From NVTR01 sp036480115 (GTDB lineage: Bacteria > Pseudomonadota > Alphaproteobacteria > Rhodobacterales > Rhodobacteraceae), in NCBI GenBank assembly GCA_965224795.1, contig CBDDAE010000002.1:930001-994000 (forward strand): DNA of 64,000 nucleotides. Direction: 5' to 3'. The translations under genes were made by a program, and so were the position numbers. Shown here piece by piece: positions 44,491 to 53,364 of the stretch. Numbering within the stretch: the first letter of the stretch is position 1; each line of letters opens with the position of its first letter. Under the pieces are notes generated by a model. It made no database searches, was not told the DNA's origin, and saw only the letters and a program-made list of their open reading frames with translations.

Positions 44491-44534
44491 TTACATTCAA
44501 TAATTGTAATATAAAAATACAATAAGTGTAATTA
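44491..44534. promoter_or_regulatory. AT-rich repeated motif upstream of dsrA
   Basis: CAATAATTGTAAT (from 44498) and CAATAAGTGTAAT (from 44520) are near-identical direct repeats 22 bases apart, two helical turns. The first also forms TTACA-N9-TGTAA (44491-44509). They lie about 135-170 bases ahead of dsrA and may bind a regulator or contain promoter elements. Confidence 0.35.
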
Positions 44535-44665
44535 TACTATAAGATGACAATATCCGCAGGCACAGACACTAAGGGAGTGTGCCCCAGATTTTGGGTAAGT
44601 GTAGTCGGAAAAACGAAAAATACCCGGTTGGGTAAGCGCGAACAGATCGCAAAGGGAGAAAACTG

Positions 44666-45970
44666 ATGAAAGATGGTGATTCGATTGACGATAAGTCAAA
44701 GAAGGTCGAACAACACCCCACCCCAATGCTTGACCAGCTTGAGGATGGACCTTGGCCCAGTTTTGTCACCGGCCTAAAGCGGCTTCGCGACACCAAAGGC
44801 GAACAATATGCGCCGATGATGAACGACCTGTTGGGTCAGTTGAACCATTCCTATGAAAACCGCATGGGCTATTGGAAGGGCGGCACCGTGTCCGTCTATG
44901 GCTATGGCGGCGGAATTATTCCCCGGTTCTCTGAAGTTGCTGACAAATTCCCGGCATCCAAAGAATTCCACACCCTGCGGGTCATGCCACCCCCAGGCTT
45001 TCACTATACAACTGAAGTTCTGCGCGAAATGTGCAATATCTGGGAACGCCACGGATCAGGCCTGATCGCTTTTCACGGTCAATCTGGCGACATCATGTTC
45101 CAGGGTTGTACATCAGAAGCCACTCAGCTTGCATTTGATGAGCTGAATGAACTTGGCTTTGATCTTGGTGGCGCTGGCCCCGCGCTGCGAACATCCATGA
45201 GCTGCGTTGGTGCGGCCCGTTGCGAACAATCCTGTTTTGACGAAGCCCGCGCCCATCGCGGCGTGATCAATCGCTTCCTGGACGAAATGCACCGCCCTGC
45301 TTTGCCTTATAAGTTCAAGTTCAAGTTTTCGGGCTGCGGCAATGATTGCGTAAACGCCATCCACCGCGCCGACTTTGCAGTGATCGGTACATGGCGCGAT
45401 GACATCAAAGTTGATCAAGAAAAGGTCAAGGAACACGTCGCCAAGGTTGGTCGCAAATACATGATCGACACCGTGGTTTCTATGTGTCCGACACGCGCAT
45501 TATCACTGAATGACGACGACACGTTGGATATCGACAACCCAAGTTGCGTGCGCTGCATGCACTGCATCAATGTAATGACAAAAGCCCTTTCACCGGGTGA
45601 CGACAAAGGTGTTTCGGTCATGATCGGCGGAAAGCGGTCGCTTAAAGTTGGTGATCTGATGGGGACGATGATCGTTCCATTCATGAAGCTGGACACTGAC
45701 GAAGACTATGAAAAGCTGGAAGAATTCGCTGAAACCTGCATCGAATTCTTTGCTGATAACGCCCTGGAACACGAACGTATTGGTGAAACCATTGATCGTA
45801 TCGGCCTGCCTTCATTCCTGGAAGCCGTCGGTGTTGAAGCTGATCCAAACATGGTCAACCACCCCCGCACAAACAGCTATGTGCGCACCGATGATTTTGA
45901 TGACGAAGCGGCCAAATGGTTTGAGCGTAAGGCACGCGACGCCGGTATGACCGTCGCCGCTGATCAGTAA
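44666..45970 (+). CDS. dsrA: Reverse dissimilatory sulfite reductase alpha subunit DsrA
   Basis: A 434-residue subunit with the siroheme-[4Fe-4S] ligands C-x5-C (MSCVGAARCEQSC) and C-x3-C (FSGCGNDCVN) and an inserted ferredoxin domain (VSMCPTRAL, then CVRCMHCINVMTKAL). Length and order match DsrA of sulfur oxidisers such as Allochromatium. DsrAB oxidises DsrC-bound persulfide sulfur to sulfite in the cytoplasm. GGGAGA precedes the ATG. It is the first gene of an operon running to dsrN. Direction of catalysis is inferred from the presence of dsrEFH and dsrL. Confidence 0.97.
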   Translation: MKDGDSIDDKSKKVEQHPTPMLDQLEDGPWPSFVTGLKRLRDTKGEQYAPMMNDLLGQLNHSYENRMGYWKGGTVSVYGYGGGIIPRFSEVADKFPASKEFHTLRVMPPPGFHYTTEVLREMCNIWERHGSGLIAFHGQSGDIMFQGCTSEATQLAFDELNELGFDLGGAGPALRTSMSCVGAARCEQSCFDEARAHRGVINRFLDEMHRPALPYKFKFKFSGCGNDCVNAIHRADFAVIGTWRDDIKVDQEKVKEHVAKVGRKYMIDTVVSMCPTRALSLNDDDTLDIDNPSCVRCMHCINVMTKALSPGDDKGVSVMIGGKRSLKVGDLMGTMIVPFMKLDTDEDYEKLEEFAETCIEFFADNALEHERIGETIDRIGLPSFLEAVGVEADPNMVNHPRTNSYVRTDDFDDEAAKWFERKARDAGMTVAADQ

Positions 45971-46034
45971 ACACCGCTAGCACACGCGTACAATTCGGCC
46001 CGGCAAAAGCCGGGTGCGAATAGGGAGAGCAGAG

Positions 46035-47123
46035 ATGAACGAAGTCGCAGAAAAAGTTAAGCCAAGAACGGCTGAAGAGATTGGGGTGCCGGACCACTAC
46101 CAGTACATGCATCCAACCATGAAAAAGAACCACGGCGCCTGGGATTGGCATGAACGTCCAAAGGCAGGCGTGTTGCGCCATGTGGCCAAGAGCGGCGACG
46201 TAATCTATACGGTTCGCGCCGGGACACAGCGCCAGATGGACGTTTATACCATCCGAAAGCTTTGCGAAATTGGTGATAAGTTTGCAGATGGTCACATCCG
46301 TTTCACCACCCGCGCCAATATTGAATATATGGTCACTGATGAAGCCAAGGTTGAACCGCTGATTGCAGAACTGACCGAAGCCGGATTTCCGGTAGGTGGT
46401 ACAGGGGCGTCGATTTCGATGATTTCCCACACCCAGGGTTGGCTGCACTGCGATATTCCGGGCACTGATGCGTCTGGTGTGGTGAAAAGCCTGATGGATT
46501 TCCTGCACGCCGAATTTATTCAGGAAAAAATGCCAAACCGCCTACGGATTACTACTTCCTGTTGTCAGGTAAACTGTGGTGGCCAGGGCGATATTGCAAT
46601 TAACGTGCAATATACCAAGCCTCCAAAAATCAACCACGATATGGTTGCCAATGTTTGTGAACGCCCGGCCGTTGTGGCCCGTTGCCCGGTTGCGGCGATC
46701 CGTCCTGCGATGGTTGACGGCAAGCCGACGCTGGAAATTGACGAAAAGAAATGTATTTGCTGTGGCGCGTGTTATCCACCTTGCCCACCCATGCAGATCA
46801 ACAGCGCTGAAAGTACAAAAATTGCGATCTGGGTTGGTGGGAAGCATTCAAACGCCCGCACCAAGCCAACATTCCATAAATTGGCCGTTGCCAACTTGCC
46901 CAACAACCCGCCCCATTGGCCGGAAGTAGCAGATGTGGTTCGCAAGATCGTTGCTGCCTACAAAAAAGACGCGAAACACTGGGAACGCATGGGCGAATGG
47001 ATCGACCGTATCGGTTGGACGCGGTTCTTTGACATGACTGACATGGCTTTCACCAAGCACCATCTGGATACATGGGACGGTTCGCGCAAAACTATGAACT
47101 CTTCCGCCCATATCCACTTCTAA
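46035..47123 (+). CDS. dsrB: Reverse dissimilatory sulfite reductase beta subunit DsrB
   Basis: A 362-residue partner of DsrA with HPTMKKNHGAWDWHERPKAGVL near the N-terminus, GGTGASISMISHTQGWLHC, a cysteine cluster in TTSCCQVNCGGQGDIAIN and a ferredoxin domain (KKCICCGACYPPCPPMQI). The ATG at 46035 has GGGAGAG upstream; a further start seven codons earlier would begin within that leader. It forms the alpha2beta2 enzyme with DsrA and binds siroheme and Fe-S clusters. Confidence 0.97.
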   Translation: MNEVAEKVKPRTAEEIGVPDHYQYMHPTMKKNHGAWDWHERPKAGVLRHVAKSGDVIYTVRAGTQRQMDVYTIRKLCEIGDKFADGHIRFTTRANIEYMVTDEAKVEPLIAELTEAGFPVGGTGASISMISHTQGWLHCDIPGTDASGVVKSLMDFLHAEFIQEKMPNRLRITTSCCQVNCGGQGDIAINVQYTKPPKINHDMVANVCERPAVVARCPVAAIRPAMVDGKPTLEIDEKKCICCGACYPPCPPMQINSAESTKIAIWVGGKHSNARTKPTFHKLAVANLPNNPPHWPEVADVVRKIVAAYKKDAKHWERMGEWIDRIGWTRFFDMTDMAFTKHHLDTWDGSRKTMNSSAHIHF

Positions 47124-47135
47124 GGGGCTGAAAGC

Positions 47136-47528
47136 GTGAAATTCGGAATAGTCATTAGCGAAGGCCCCTATACGCATCAGGCGTCTGATACGGCATATAA
47201 TTTTGCCAAATCAGCGCTGGAGGCGGGCCATGAGATCCCTCGGGTGTTCTTTTACCATGACGGTGTGAACGTAGGCACTCGCCTGTCCATCCCGCCGCAA
47301 GATGAACGAAACATCCAGCAGCAGTGGACAGCACTGGCCAAGGATCATGACGTTGATCTGGTGATTTGCATTGCAGCGGCACAGCGCCGGGGGCTTCTGG
47401 ACGAAAACGAAGCGACCCGGCAGGGCAAAGACGCCAACAACATTGCCGAGGGTTTCCGGATTTCCGGCCTTGGCCAGCTGATCGAGATGGGCATCCAGAC
47501 CGATCGTTTGATGACGTTCGGGGATTAG
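47136..47528 (+). CDS. dsrE: Sulfurtransferase subunit DsrE
   Basis: A 130-residue DsrE-fold protein with the active-site cysteine exactly at position 78 (VDLVICIAAAQRRG), as in Allochromatium DsrE. It forms the DsrE2F2H2 hexamer that takes sulfur from TusA and passes it to DsrC. Presence of dsrEFH is a marker of sulfur oxidisers rather than sulfite reducers. The start is GTG. dsrF follows after nine bases. Confidence 0.97.
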   Translation: MKFGIVISEGPYTHQASDTAYNFAKSALEAGHEIPRVFFYHDGVNVGTRLSIPPQDERNIQQQWTALAKDHDVDLVICIAAAQRRGLLDENEATRQGKDANNIAEGFRISGLGQLIEMGIQTDRLMTFGD

Positions 47529-47537
47529 GGGAACAGC

Positions 47538-47948
47538 ATGTCAGAAAATATCAAAAAATTCCTCTACGTGAACCGCAAGGCGCCCTATGGCACGATTTAC
47601 GCGCTGGAAAGCCTTGAGGTCGTGTTGATCGGTGCCGCCTTTGATCAGGACGTATCGCTGGCGTTTCTGGACGATGGTGTGTTCCAGCTGACCAAGGGTC
47701 AGGACACCAAAGACATCGGTATCAAGAATTTCTCACCAACCTTCCGCGCCCTTGGCGACTACGAAGTCACCAAGCTGTTCGTTGAACAGGAAAGCCTGGA
47801 TGAGCGCGGCCTGACAGCCGATGACCTGCAGGAAATCGTCTGGGAAGACGAAGATGATGATTACGCCGAAAAACCGTCGATCCGTATCATCAGCCGCGCC
47901 GAAATGGCCGACGTGATGGCCGATCAAGACGTCGTTCTTAGCTTTTAG
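47538..47948 (+). CDS. dsrF: Sulfurtransferase complex subunit DsrF
   Basis: A 136-residue DsrE-fold protein beginning ENIKKFLYVNRKAPYGTIYALE, the typical DsrF/TusC start. There is no cysteine at the catalytic position, as expected because DsrE and DsrH carry the active thiols. It holds the DsrEFH hexamer together. It lies between dsrE and dsrH with nine-base gaps. Confidence 0.96.
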   Translation: MSENIKKFLYVNRKAPYGTIYALESLEVVLIGAAFDQDVSLAFLDDGVFQLTKGQDTKDIGIKNFSPTFRALGDYEVTKLFVEQESLDERGLTADDLQEIVWEDEDDDYAEKPSIRIISRAEMADVMADQDVVLSF

Positions 47949-47957
47949 GGGGGAACC

Positions 47958-48266
47958 ATGGGAACCTTACACACAGTTAACAAATCCCCCTTTGCCACTG
48001 GCGCTTTGCTTAGCTGCATCGCCCACGCCAAGGACGGCGACACGGTTTTGATGATCGAAGATGGCGTTTATGGCGCTTCAACCGGCACCACTGTATCGGA
48101 CGCACTTGCGGCTCGTAGTGGCGCAATTTCGCTTTGCGTATTGGGGCCAGACTTTGCCGCCCGTGGTTTGGACACCGCCCGCATGCTCGACGGGATAACA
48201 TCAGTAGACTATAGCGGGTTTGTCGAACTGGCCGCCAAAAGCGACCGCACACAGGCATGGCTTTGA
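47958..48266 (+). CDS. dsrH: Sulfurtransferase complex subunit DsrH
   Basis: A 102-residue DsrH/TusB-family protein with the conserved cysteine at position 20 (GALLSCIAHAKDGDTVLMIEDGVYGA). It starts GTLHTVNKSPF, the family N-terminus. With DsrE and DsrF it forms the sulfur-relay hexamer. GGGGG lies six bases ahead of the ATG. Confidence 0.96.
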   Translation: MGTLHTVNKSPFATGALLSCIAHAKDGDTVLMIEDGVYGASTGTTVSDALAARSGAISLCVLGPDFAARGLDTARMLDGITSVDYSGFVELAAKSDRTQAWL

Positions 48267-48310
48267 AATCAAAAGTAAACACACGAAATTAAAACCAAGA
48301 GGAACTTAAA

Positions 48311-48643
48311 ATGTCATATGATGTAAACGGCGCTACTATTGAGCACGACGAAGAAGGCTACATTACTACGCTTAGCGATTGGACAGAAGATTTGGCCAAC
48401 GTGATCGCAGACGCCGAAGAAGTCGCGATGAACGAAGAACATTGGGCCGTGGTTAACTTCCTTCGTGAATATTATGAAGAGTACCAGATCGCCCCTGCCG
48501 TTCGGGTTCTGATCAAATCGATCAAAAAATCCATGGGCCCGGAAATTGGCAACAACAAGTACATGTACGAGCTGTTCCCATACGGTCCGGCCAAGCAAGC
48601 CTGTAAAATCGCTGGCCTGCCAAAGCCAACAGGTTGCGTATAA
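48311..48643 (+). CDS. dsrC: Sulfur carrier protein DsrC
   Basis: A 110-residue DsrC with both functional cysteines in the flexible C-terminal arm: Cys98 (KQACKIAGLPKPTG) and the penultimate Cys109. The 11-residue spacing is that of true DsrC, not the single-Cys TusE or RspA types. It receives persulfide from DsrEFH, presents it to DsrAB, and its oxidised form is a substrate of the DsrMKJOP complex. GAGGAAC precedes the ATG. Confidence 0.98.
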   Translation: MSYDVNGATIEHDEEGYITTLSDWTEDLANVIADAEEVAMNEEHWAVVNFLREYYEEYQIAPAVRVLIKSIKKSMGPEIGNNKYMYELFPYGPAKQACKIAGLPKPTGCV

Positions 48644-48696
48644 AACGATTGATTTCAAAGCCTTAGGGCTTTGGAATTTCCCAGGGAGGGTCTATC

Positions 48697-49452
48697 GTGA
48701 TTTCCACGGTATATGCAGTGCTGTTTTATGTCGCCACCATCCTGATGGTCGTCGGCACAGGCATGAAGGTGTTGAAATACGCCCGCACCCCAGCCCCCCT
48801 AAAGATTCCAGTGTCCCCGGCACCGCGCACCCGGCGTGGTGTGGCCCTGCGGATGATGCGCGAAGTTTTCATGTTCCAAAGCCTGTTCAAATCGAACCGA
48901 TGGATCTGGATCTTCGCCATACTGTTTCATTACGGCATGTTGCTGGTTTTGCTGCGCCACCTGCGCTATTTCACCCAACCCGTCTGGTGGTGGGTTGATT
49001 TGATCCAACCCATTGGTGTCTATGCCTCATTCGCCATGTTGGCCGGGCTGGCCGGGCTAATGGTCCGACGCATCGTCGTGCAACGTATCCGCTATATTTC
49101 TGCCCCATCTGATTACCTGATGCTGGCCCTGCTGATCGGTATCGCAGCCAGCGGTGCAGGCATGAAATTCCTGATGCCGGTGGACATTCTGGGCGTCAAA
49201 ACCTTCATGCTTGGCCTGATGCGCTTTCAGATCAACGATCTGCCAACCCAACCCGGGGTGTTGATCCACCTTGGCCTTGTCGCAATCTTGATGATCATCT
49301 TCCCGATCTCCAAACTGATGCACGCGCCGGGCCTGTTCTTTTCGCCCAGCCGCACCCAGGTCGATAACGCCCGCGAATTTCGCCACCTTTCAGCCTGGGC
49401 CAACCAGCTACCACCCCTGCCCGAGGGCATTCCAGAACCAGAGGAGACCTGA
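48697..49452 (+). CDS. dsrM: Membrane cytochrome b subunit DsrM
   Basis: A 251-residue membrane protein with about six helices, related to NarI-type cytochrome b. Probable haem-ligating histidines are in ILFHYGMLLVLLRHL and HLGLVAILMIIFPISKLMHAPG. It exchanges electrons between DsrK and the quinone pool. The start is GTG with GGGAGGG upstream. dsrK begins two bases past its stop. Confidence 0.95.
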   Translation: MISTVYAVLFYVATILMVVGTGMKVLKYARTPAPLKIPVSPAPRTRRGVALRMMREVFMFQSLFKSNRWIWIFAILFHYGMLLVLLRHLRYFTQPVWWWVDLIQPIGVYASFAMLAGLAGLMVRRIVVQRIRYISAPSDYLMLALLIGIAASGAGMKFLMPVDILGVKTFMLGLMRFQINDLPTQPGVLIHLGLVAILMIIFPISKLMHAPGLFFSPSRTQVDNAREFRHLSAWANQLPPLPEGIPEPEET

Positions 49453-49454
49453 AC

Positions 49455-51002
49455 ATGGCACCTCTGGATAAGAACCAAACCGAAGGTTTCGGCAGCGCCG
49501 ACAAGATATTCGAAATTCCAAAGCTTGAATGCGGCGCCATGATGGACACCAACACGTTCAAAGCCGCGCCTGCCCATAACGAACCATTGGGCTTTCCCGG
49601 CGAACTAATCGACGATTGGAAAGAGGTCGCGATCGCCAAATTGGGCGAACTGGCCAGAACCAACCGTGCCTTTCAAGTCTATCTGGACACCTGCATCAAA
49701 TGCGGCGCCTGCACGGATAAATGCCATTATTTTCTGGGCACATCTGACCCGAAAAACATGCCCGTCGCGCGCCAAGATCTGCTGCGCTCGGTCTACCGGC
49801 GCTATTACACATTCGCCGGGAAGTATTTCCCGAAACTGGTGGGCGCGCGTGATCTGACACGCGAAGTGCTCGACGAATGGTACACATATTACCACCAGTG
49901 TTCCCAATGTCGCCGTTGCGCTGTGTCTTGCCCCATCGGCATCGATACCGCCGAAATTTCCATGGCGGCGCGTGAGATTCTCGACACGGTTGGCGTCGGT
50001 CAGAAATATTGCAACGAAATAATCGCCAAGCTGAAAAAAACCGGCAACAACCTTGGCCTGAACCCCAAGGCATTGCGCGCCACGTTGGAAGATCTGGAAG
50101 AAGACCTGTTTGACGAAACCGGGGTAGAGGTCAAACTGCCGCTGGACGTACAGGGCGCTGATGTCCTGCTGATCACCCCATCGGCTGATTTCTTCGCCGA
50201 ACCCCATATCGAGGGGTTGCTTGGATACGCCAAAGTGTTCCATTCCGCCGGTGTCAGTTGGACTATCAGTTCCTACGCCTCAGAAGCCGCCAATTTTGGC
50301 ATGTTCATCGGATCATACGAAAACATGCGCGAAGTATCCTGGCGCATCCGTCAGGCCGCCAAAGACCTGGGCGTCAAACGCATAATATTTGGCGAGTGTG
50401 GCCATGCCTGGCGTGTCGCCTATTCTTTTCTGAATACCCTTGCCGGACCATTTGATTTCTTGGATCAGAACTATCCAATCCCCCAGCACATTCTTGAATT
50501 CACGCTGGATGAAATCGAAGCCGGCAAGCTGAAAATCGACAAATCTAAAAACGACGAATTCGTCATGACATTTCATGACAGCTGCAATGTTGCGCGTGGC
50601 TCTGCTATGGGCCGCAATGAGGGTGGCCAGTTTGATGTGCCCCGCGCCGTGATCAAAGCCGTGTGCAACGAATTTTATGAAATGGACCCAGACACCACCC
50701 GCGAAAACACGTTTTGTTGCGGTGGTGGTGGCGGCTTGCTAACCGATGATTTGCTGGACTTGCGCATCAAAGGCGCCAAGCCCCGGATGACCGCGTTGCA
50801 GCAAGTATCCAAAGACCACGGCGTCACCCACATGGCCGCCATATGCGCAATTTGCAAAACCCAGTTTTCCAAGGTGATGCCGAAATTCGGTTATGAAATG
50901 GATAACATAATGTCCGTCCACCAACTGGTAGCCAACGCCGTCATCCTTGACGGTCAAGAAACAGACGGGGCCGAAACGGCCACAGCGGAGGAAACCCCAT
51001 GA
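49455..51002 (+). CDS. dsrK: Fe-S protein DsrK (HdrD-like)
   Basis: A 515-residue cytosolic subunit with two ferredoxin-type sites (CIKCGACTDKCHYF and CSQCRRCAVSCPIG, about residues 76-165) and two CCG-type heterodisulfide-reductase elements near the end: FHDSCNVARGS to FCCGGGGG and ICAICKTQF. It is thought to act on DsrC's disulfide/trisulfide and feed electrons through DsrM. The stop overlaps the dsrL start as ATGA. Confidence 0.96.
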   Translation: MAPLDKNQTEGFGSADKIFEIPKLECGAMMDTNTFKAAPAHNEPLGFPGELIDDWKEVAIAKLGELARTNRAFQVYLDTCIKCGACTDKCHYFLGTSDPKNMPVARQDLLRSVYRRYYTFAGKYFPKLVGARDLTREVLDEWYTYYHQCSQCRRCAVSCPIGIDTAEISMAAREILDTVGVGQKYCNEIIAKLKKTGNNLGLNPKALRATLEDLEEDLFDETGVEVKLPLDVQGADVLLITPSADFFAEPHIEGLLGYAKVFHSAGVSWTISSYASEAANFGMFIGSYENMREVSWRIRQAAKDLGVKRIIFGECGHAWRVAYSFLNTLAGPFDFLDQNYPIPQHILEFTLDEIEAGKLKIDKSKNDEFVMTFHDSCNVARGSAMGRNEGGQFDVPRAVIKAVCNEFYEMDPDTTRENTFCCGGGGGLLTDDLLDLRIKGAKPRMTALQQVSKDHGVTHMAAICAICKTQFSKVMPKFGYEMDNIMSVHQLVANAVILDGQETDGAETATAEETP

Positions 51003-52936
51003 GCGACCAAACACCCACATTCACACGCTATGAAGCCGGTGAGACCGAGGACGATTGGGATCTTGAAGACAAGATCTTCAAGATGGACACATCTTATAAG
51101 TGCCCAACCTACATCCATAAAACCCCGCCCTGTCAGGGCTCTTGCCCTTCAGGTCACGAAATTCGCGGCTGGCTGGCGATTGCGCGCGGCATGGACAAAC
51201 CCCCGGTAGAAGGCATGGCCTGGCAGGAATATGCGTTTCAGCGCATGGCCGACGCCAACCCGTTCCCCGCCACCATGGGCCGGGTTTGCCCGGCACCCTG
51301 TGAAGCGGGCTGTAACCGCAATGAGGTCGACGATTATGTTGGCATCAACGCGGTTGAACAATATGTCGGTGACTGGGCCAATGAAAACAACATCAAGCTG
51401 GCCAATGTAGGTGCCGATACCGGGCGCAAAATTGCTGTCATCGGTGGCGGCCCGGCTGGACTGGCCGCCGCGTTCTTCCTACGCCGTGAAGGCCACAGCG
51501 TCACCCTGTTTGAAGCAAATGACAAACTGGGCGGCATGATGCGCTACGGCATCCCCGGCTACCGTACTCCGCGCGATATGCTGGACACCGAAATCGGACG
51601 CATCACCGAGATGGGCGTAGATGTTCACCTGTCCACCCGTGTCGGCAAGGATATCACCATCAAAGAACTGGAAGATGGCTTTGACGCAATCTTTTGGGCG
51701 CTTGGCGCACAAACCGGTCGCCCCTTGCCTGTAGAAGGCTGGGAAGGCACCGAAAACTGCATCAACGGTATCGAATTTCTGGACGCCTTTAACAAAGGCT
51801 GGGTTCTGGGCACCGCGAACCGGGTTGTGGTTGTTGGCGGTGGTGACACGTCGATTGACGTGGCATCAGTTGCGCGCCGTCTGGGTCACATCACCAATGT
51901 TGCCGAAACCGAACATTCTGACGGCACGCTGATCGACTTTACCGCCAAGGACGCCGCCAGTGTGGTCACACGTGAGGGCATGAAAGCCACCCTGACATCG
52001 CTGTTCCCGATTGAACAAATGACAGCGGCTGAACATGAACGCGAAGACGCCAAGCGCGAAGGTGTGGACATCAAGGGCGGTGTGATGCCGCTTGAGGTGA
52101 TCAAAGACGAAAGCGGCAAAGCAATCGCCCTGAAAATGTGTGAATGCGACATGAAAGGCGGCCGCCCTGAGCCACGTGAAGGTACGGAATTTGAGATCGA
52201 GTGCGATATCATCATTTCCGCCATCGGTCAGGCCGGTGATTTTGCCGGAATTGAAGACATGGATGCCGGTCGCGGTTTCATCGACATTGCTTCGGATTAC
52301 CGGGTTAAGGGGCGCGAAAAGCACTTTGCTGGTGGCGACATTATCAAACCGCACCTGCTGACAACCGCCATCGGCCATGGTCGCATTGCGGCGCAAACTA
52401 TCACCGATTTTCTGGATGACGGCGATATCGCCAAACGGCCAAGCGTAGATGTCAGCCACTTTAACTTGCTGGCAGAACTGCACCAGCGCGGCAAAGACCC
52501 GGCGGAATTCGACCATGAGCCAACCCGCGAAACCGATTCCGCAGATTTTTCGGTTCACAACTACGAAGACCGTGGCGCATCGCAGATCATTAAACACACC
52601 GAACTTTACAAGGGGCACTTTCCCTATGAAGAACGCGGAGTGCGCGATTCAATCACCATCGAAGGTGAGGACGTCCTTGGCAACTTTGAAGAACGCATCA
52701 TCGCCTATTCCGAAGAACAGGCGCAAAAAGAAGGCGAGCGTTGCATGTCCTGTGGCATGTGTTTTGAATGCGACAACTGCGTGATATTCTGCCCGCAGGA
52801 CGCTGTGTTCCGGGTCAAGAAAGACGACCGCACTGTCGGGCGTTATGTTGATACCGACTATGGCAAATGTATCGGTTGCCACATCTGCGCCGACGTGTGC
52901 CCAACTGGTTACATCAAGATGGGACTTGGTGCCTAA
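50999..52936 (+). CDS. dsrL: NAD(P)H:acceptor oxidoreductase DsrL
   Basis: A 645-residue iron-sulfur flavoprotein. Residues ~30-130 hold an N-terminal Fe-S region (Cys in CPTYIHKTPPCQGSCPSG and CPAPCEAGCNRN). Residues ~140-470 are a GltD-like FAD/NAD(P) module (VIGGGPAGLAAAFFLRREG, VVVVGGGDTSIDVA). The C-terminus carries two [4Fe-4S] sites (CMSCGMCFECDNCVIFCPQD and CIGCHICADVCPTG). In sulfur oxidisers DsrL takes electrons from DsrAB to NAD+. Together with dsrEFH this supports the oxidative direction. Its stop overlaps the dsrJ start. Confidence 0.95.
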   Translation: MSDQTPTFTRYEAGETEDDWDLEDKIFKMDTSYKCPTYIHKTPPCQGSCPSGHEIRGWLAIARGMDKPPVEGMAWQEYAFQRMADANPFPATMGRVCPAPCEAGCNRNEVDDYVGINAVEQYVGDWANENNIKLANVGADTGRKIAVIGGGPAGLAAAFFLRREGHSVTLFEANDKLGGMMRYGIPGYRTPRDMLDTEIGRITEMGVDVHLSTRVGKDITIKELEDGFDAIFWALGAQTGRPLPVEGWEGTENCINGIEFLDAFNKGWVLGTANRVVVVGGGDTSIDVASVARRLGHITNVAETEHSDGTLIDFTAKDAASVVTREGMKATLTSLFPIEQMTAAEHEREDAKREGVDIKGGVMPLEVIKDESGKAIALKMCECDMKGGRPEPREGTEFEIECDIIISAIGQAGDFAGIEDMDAGRGFIDIASDYRVKGREKHFAGGDIIKPHLLTTAIGHGRIAAQTITDFLDDGDIAKRPSVDVSHFNLLAELHQRGKDPAEFDHEPTRETDSADFSVHNYEDRGASQIIKHTELYKGHFPYEERGVRDSITIEGEDVLGNFEERIIAYSEEQAQKEGERCMSCGMCFECDNCVIFCPQDAVFRVKKDDRTVGRYVDTDYGKCIGCHICADVCPTGYIKMGLGA

Positions 52937-53364
52937 TGATCCGACTGCTTGCCTCTGCTTTGATCTGGGTCGCCCTTTTGGGCGGCGCTGCTAACGCGCA
53001 AAGCCCGGAAATTCCCAAAGCTCTTGGTGATCCTCACCCAGAGGGCAGCGCCTTTATGCGGATCAACCACATGAAGCTGATGCGCCACGACCGCGATCAA
53101 ACCATGCGTCTGGGCAATCGCGACATTAAGTATTCGATCAAGGAATGCGTTGCGTGTCACGTGGTTGCCGGGCCGGACGCCCTGCCAATATCGGTTGAAA
53201 ATGATCAACATTTCTGCCGCACCTGCCATGAATATGCGGCCGTAAAAATTGATTGTTTTCAGTGCCATAACTCAAAACCTGATCCACTGATTCAGATCAG
53301 ACTGTTGGGTAAAGTCCCTGATATCAGCGAGTTGGCCCGCTACGTGGAAGGGGTAAGCGAATGA
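52936..53364 (+). CDS. dsrJ: Periplasmic triheme cytochrome c DsrJ
   Basis: A 142-residue exported cytochrome with an N-terminal signal (residues ~1-21, ending ANAQ) and three CxxCH sites at residues 71-75, 94-98 and 107-111, the number expected for DsrJ. It forms part of the periplasmic side of DsrMKJOP. The start overlaps the dsrL stop as TAATG, and the stop overlaps dsrO as ATGA. Confidence 0.95.
   Translation: MIRLLASALIWVALLGGAANAQSPEIPKALGDPHPEGSAFMRINHMKLMRHDRDQTMRLGNRDIKYSIKECVACHVVAGPDALPISVENDQHFCRTCHEYAAVKIDCFQCHNSKPDPLIQIRLLGKVPDISELARYVEGVSE

Noticed and set aside
51866..52618. 250-codon minus-strand frame inside dsrL
   Set aside because: dsrL is unambiguous on the plus strand; the reverse frame is a codon-bias shadow.
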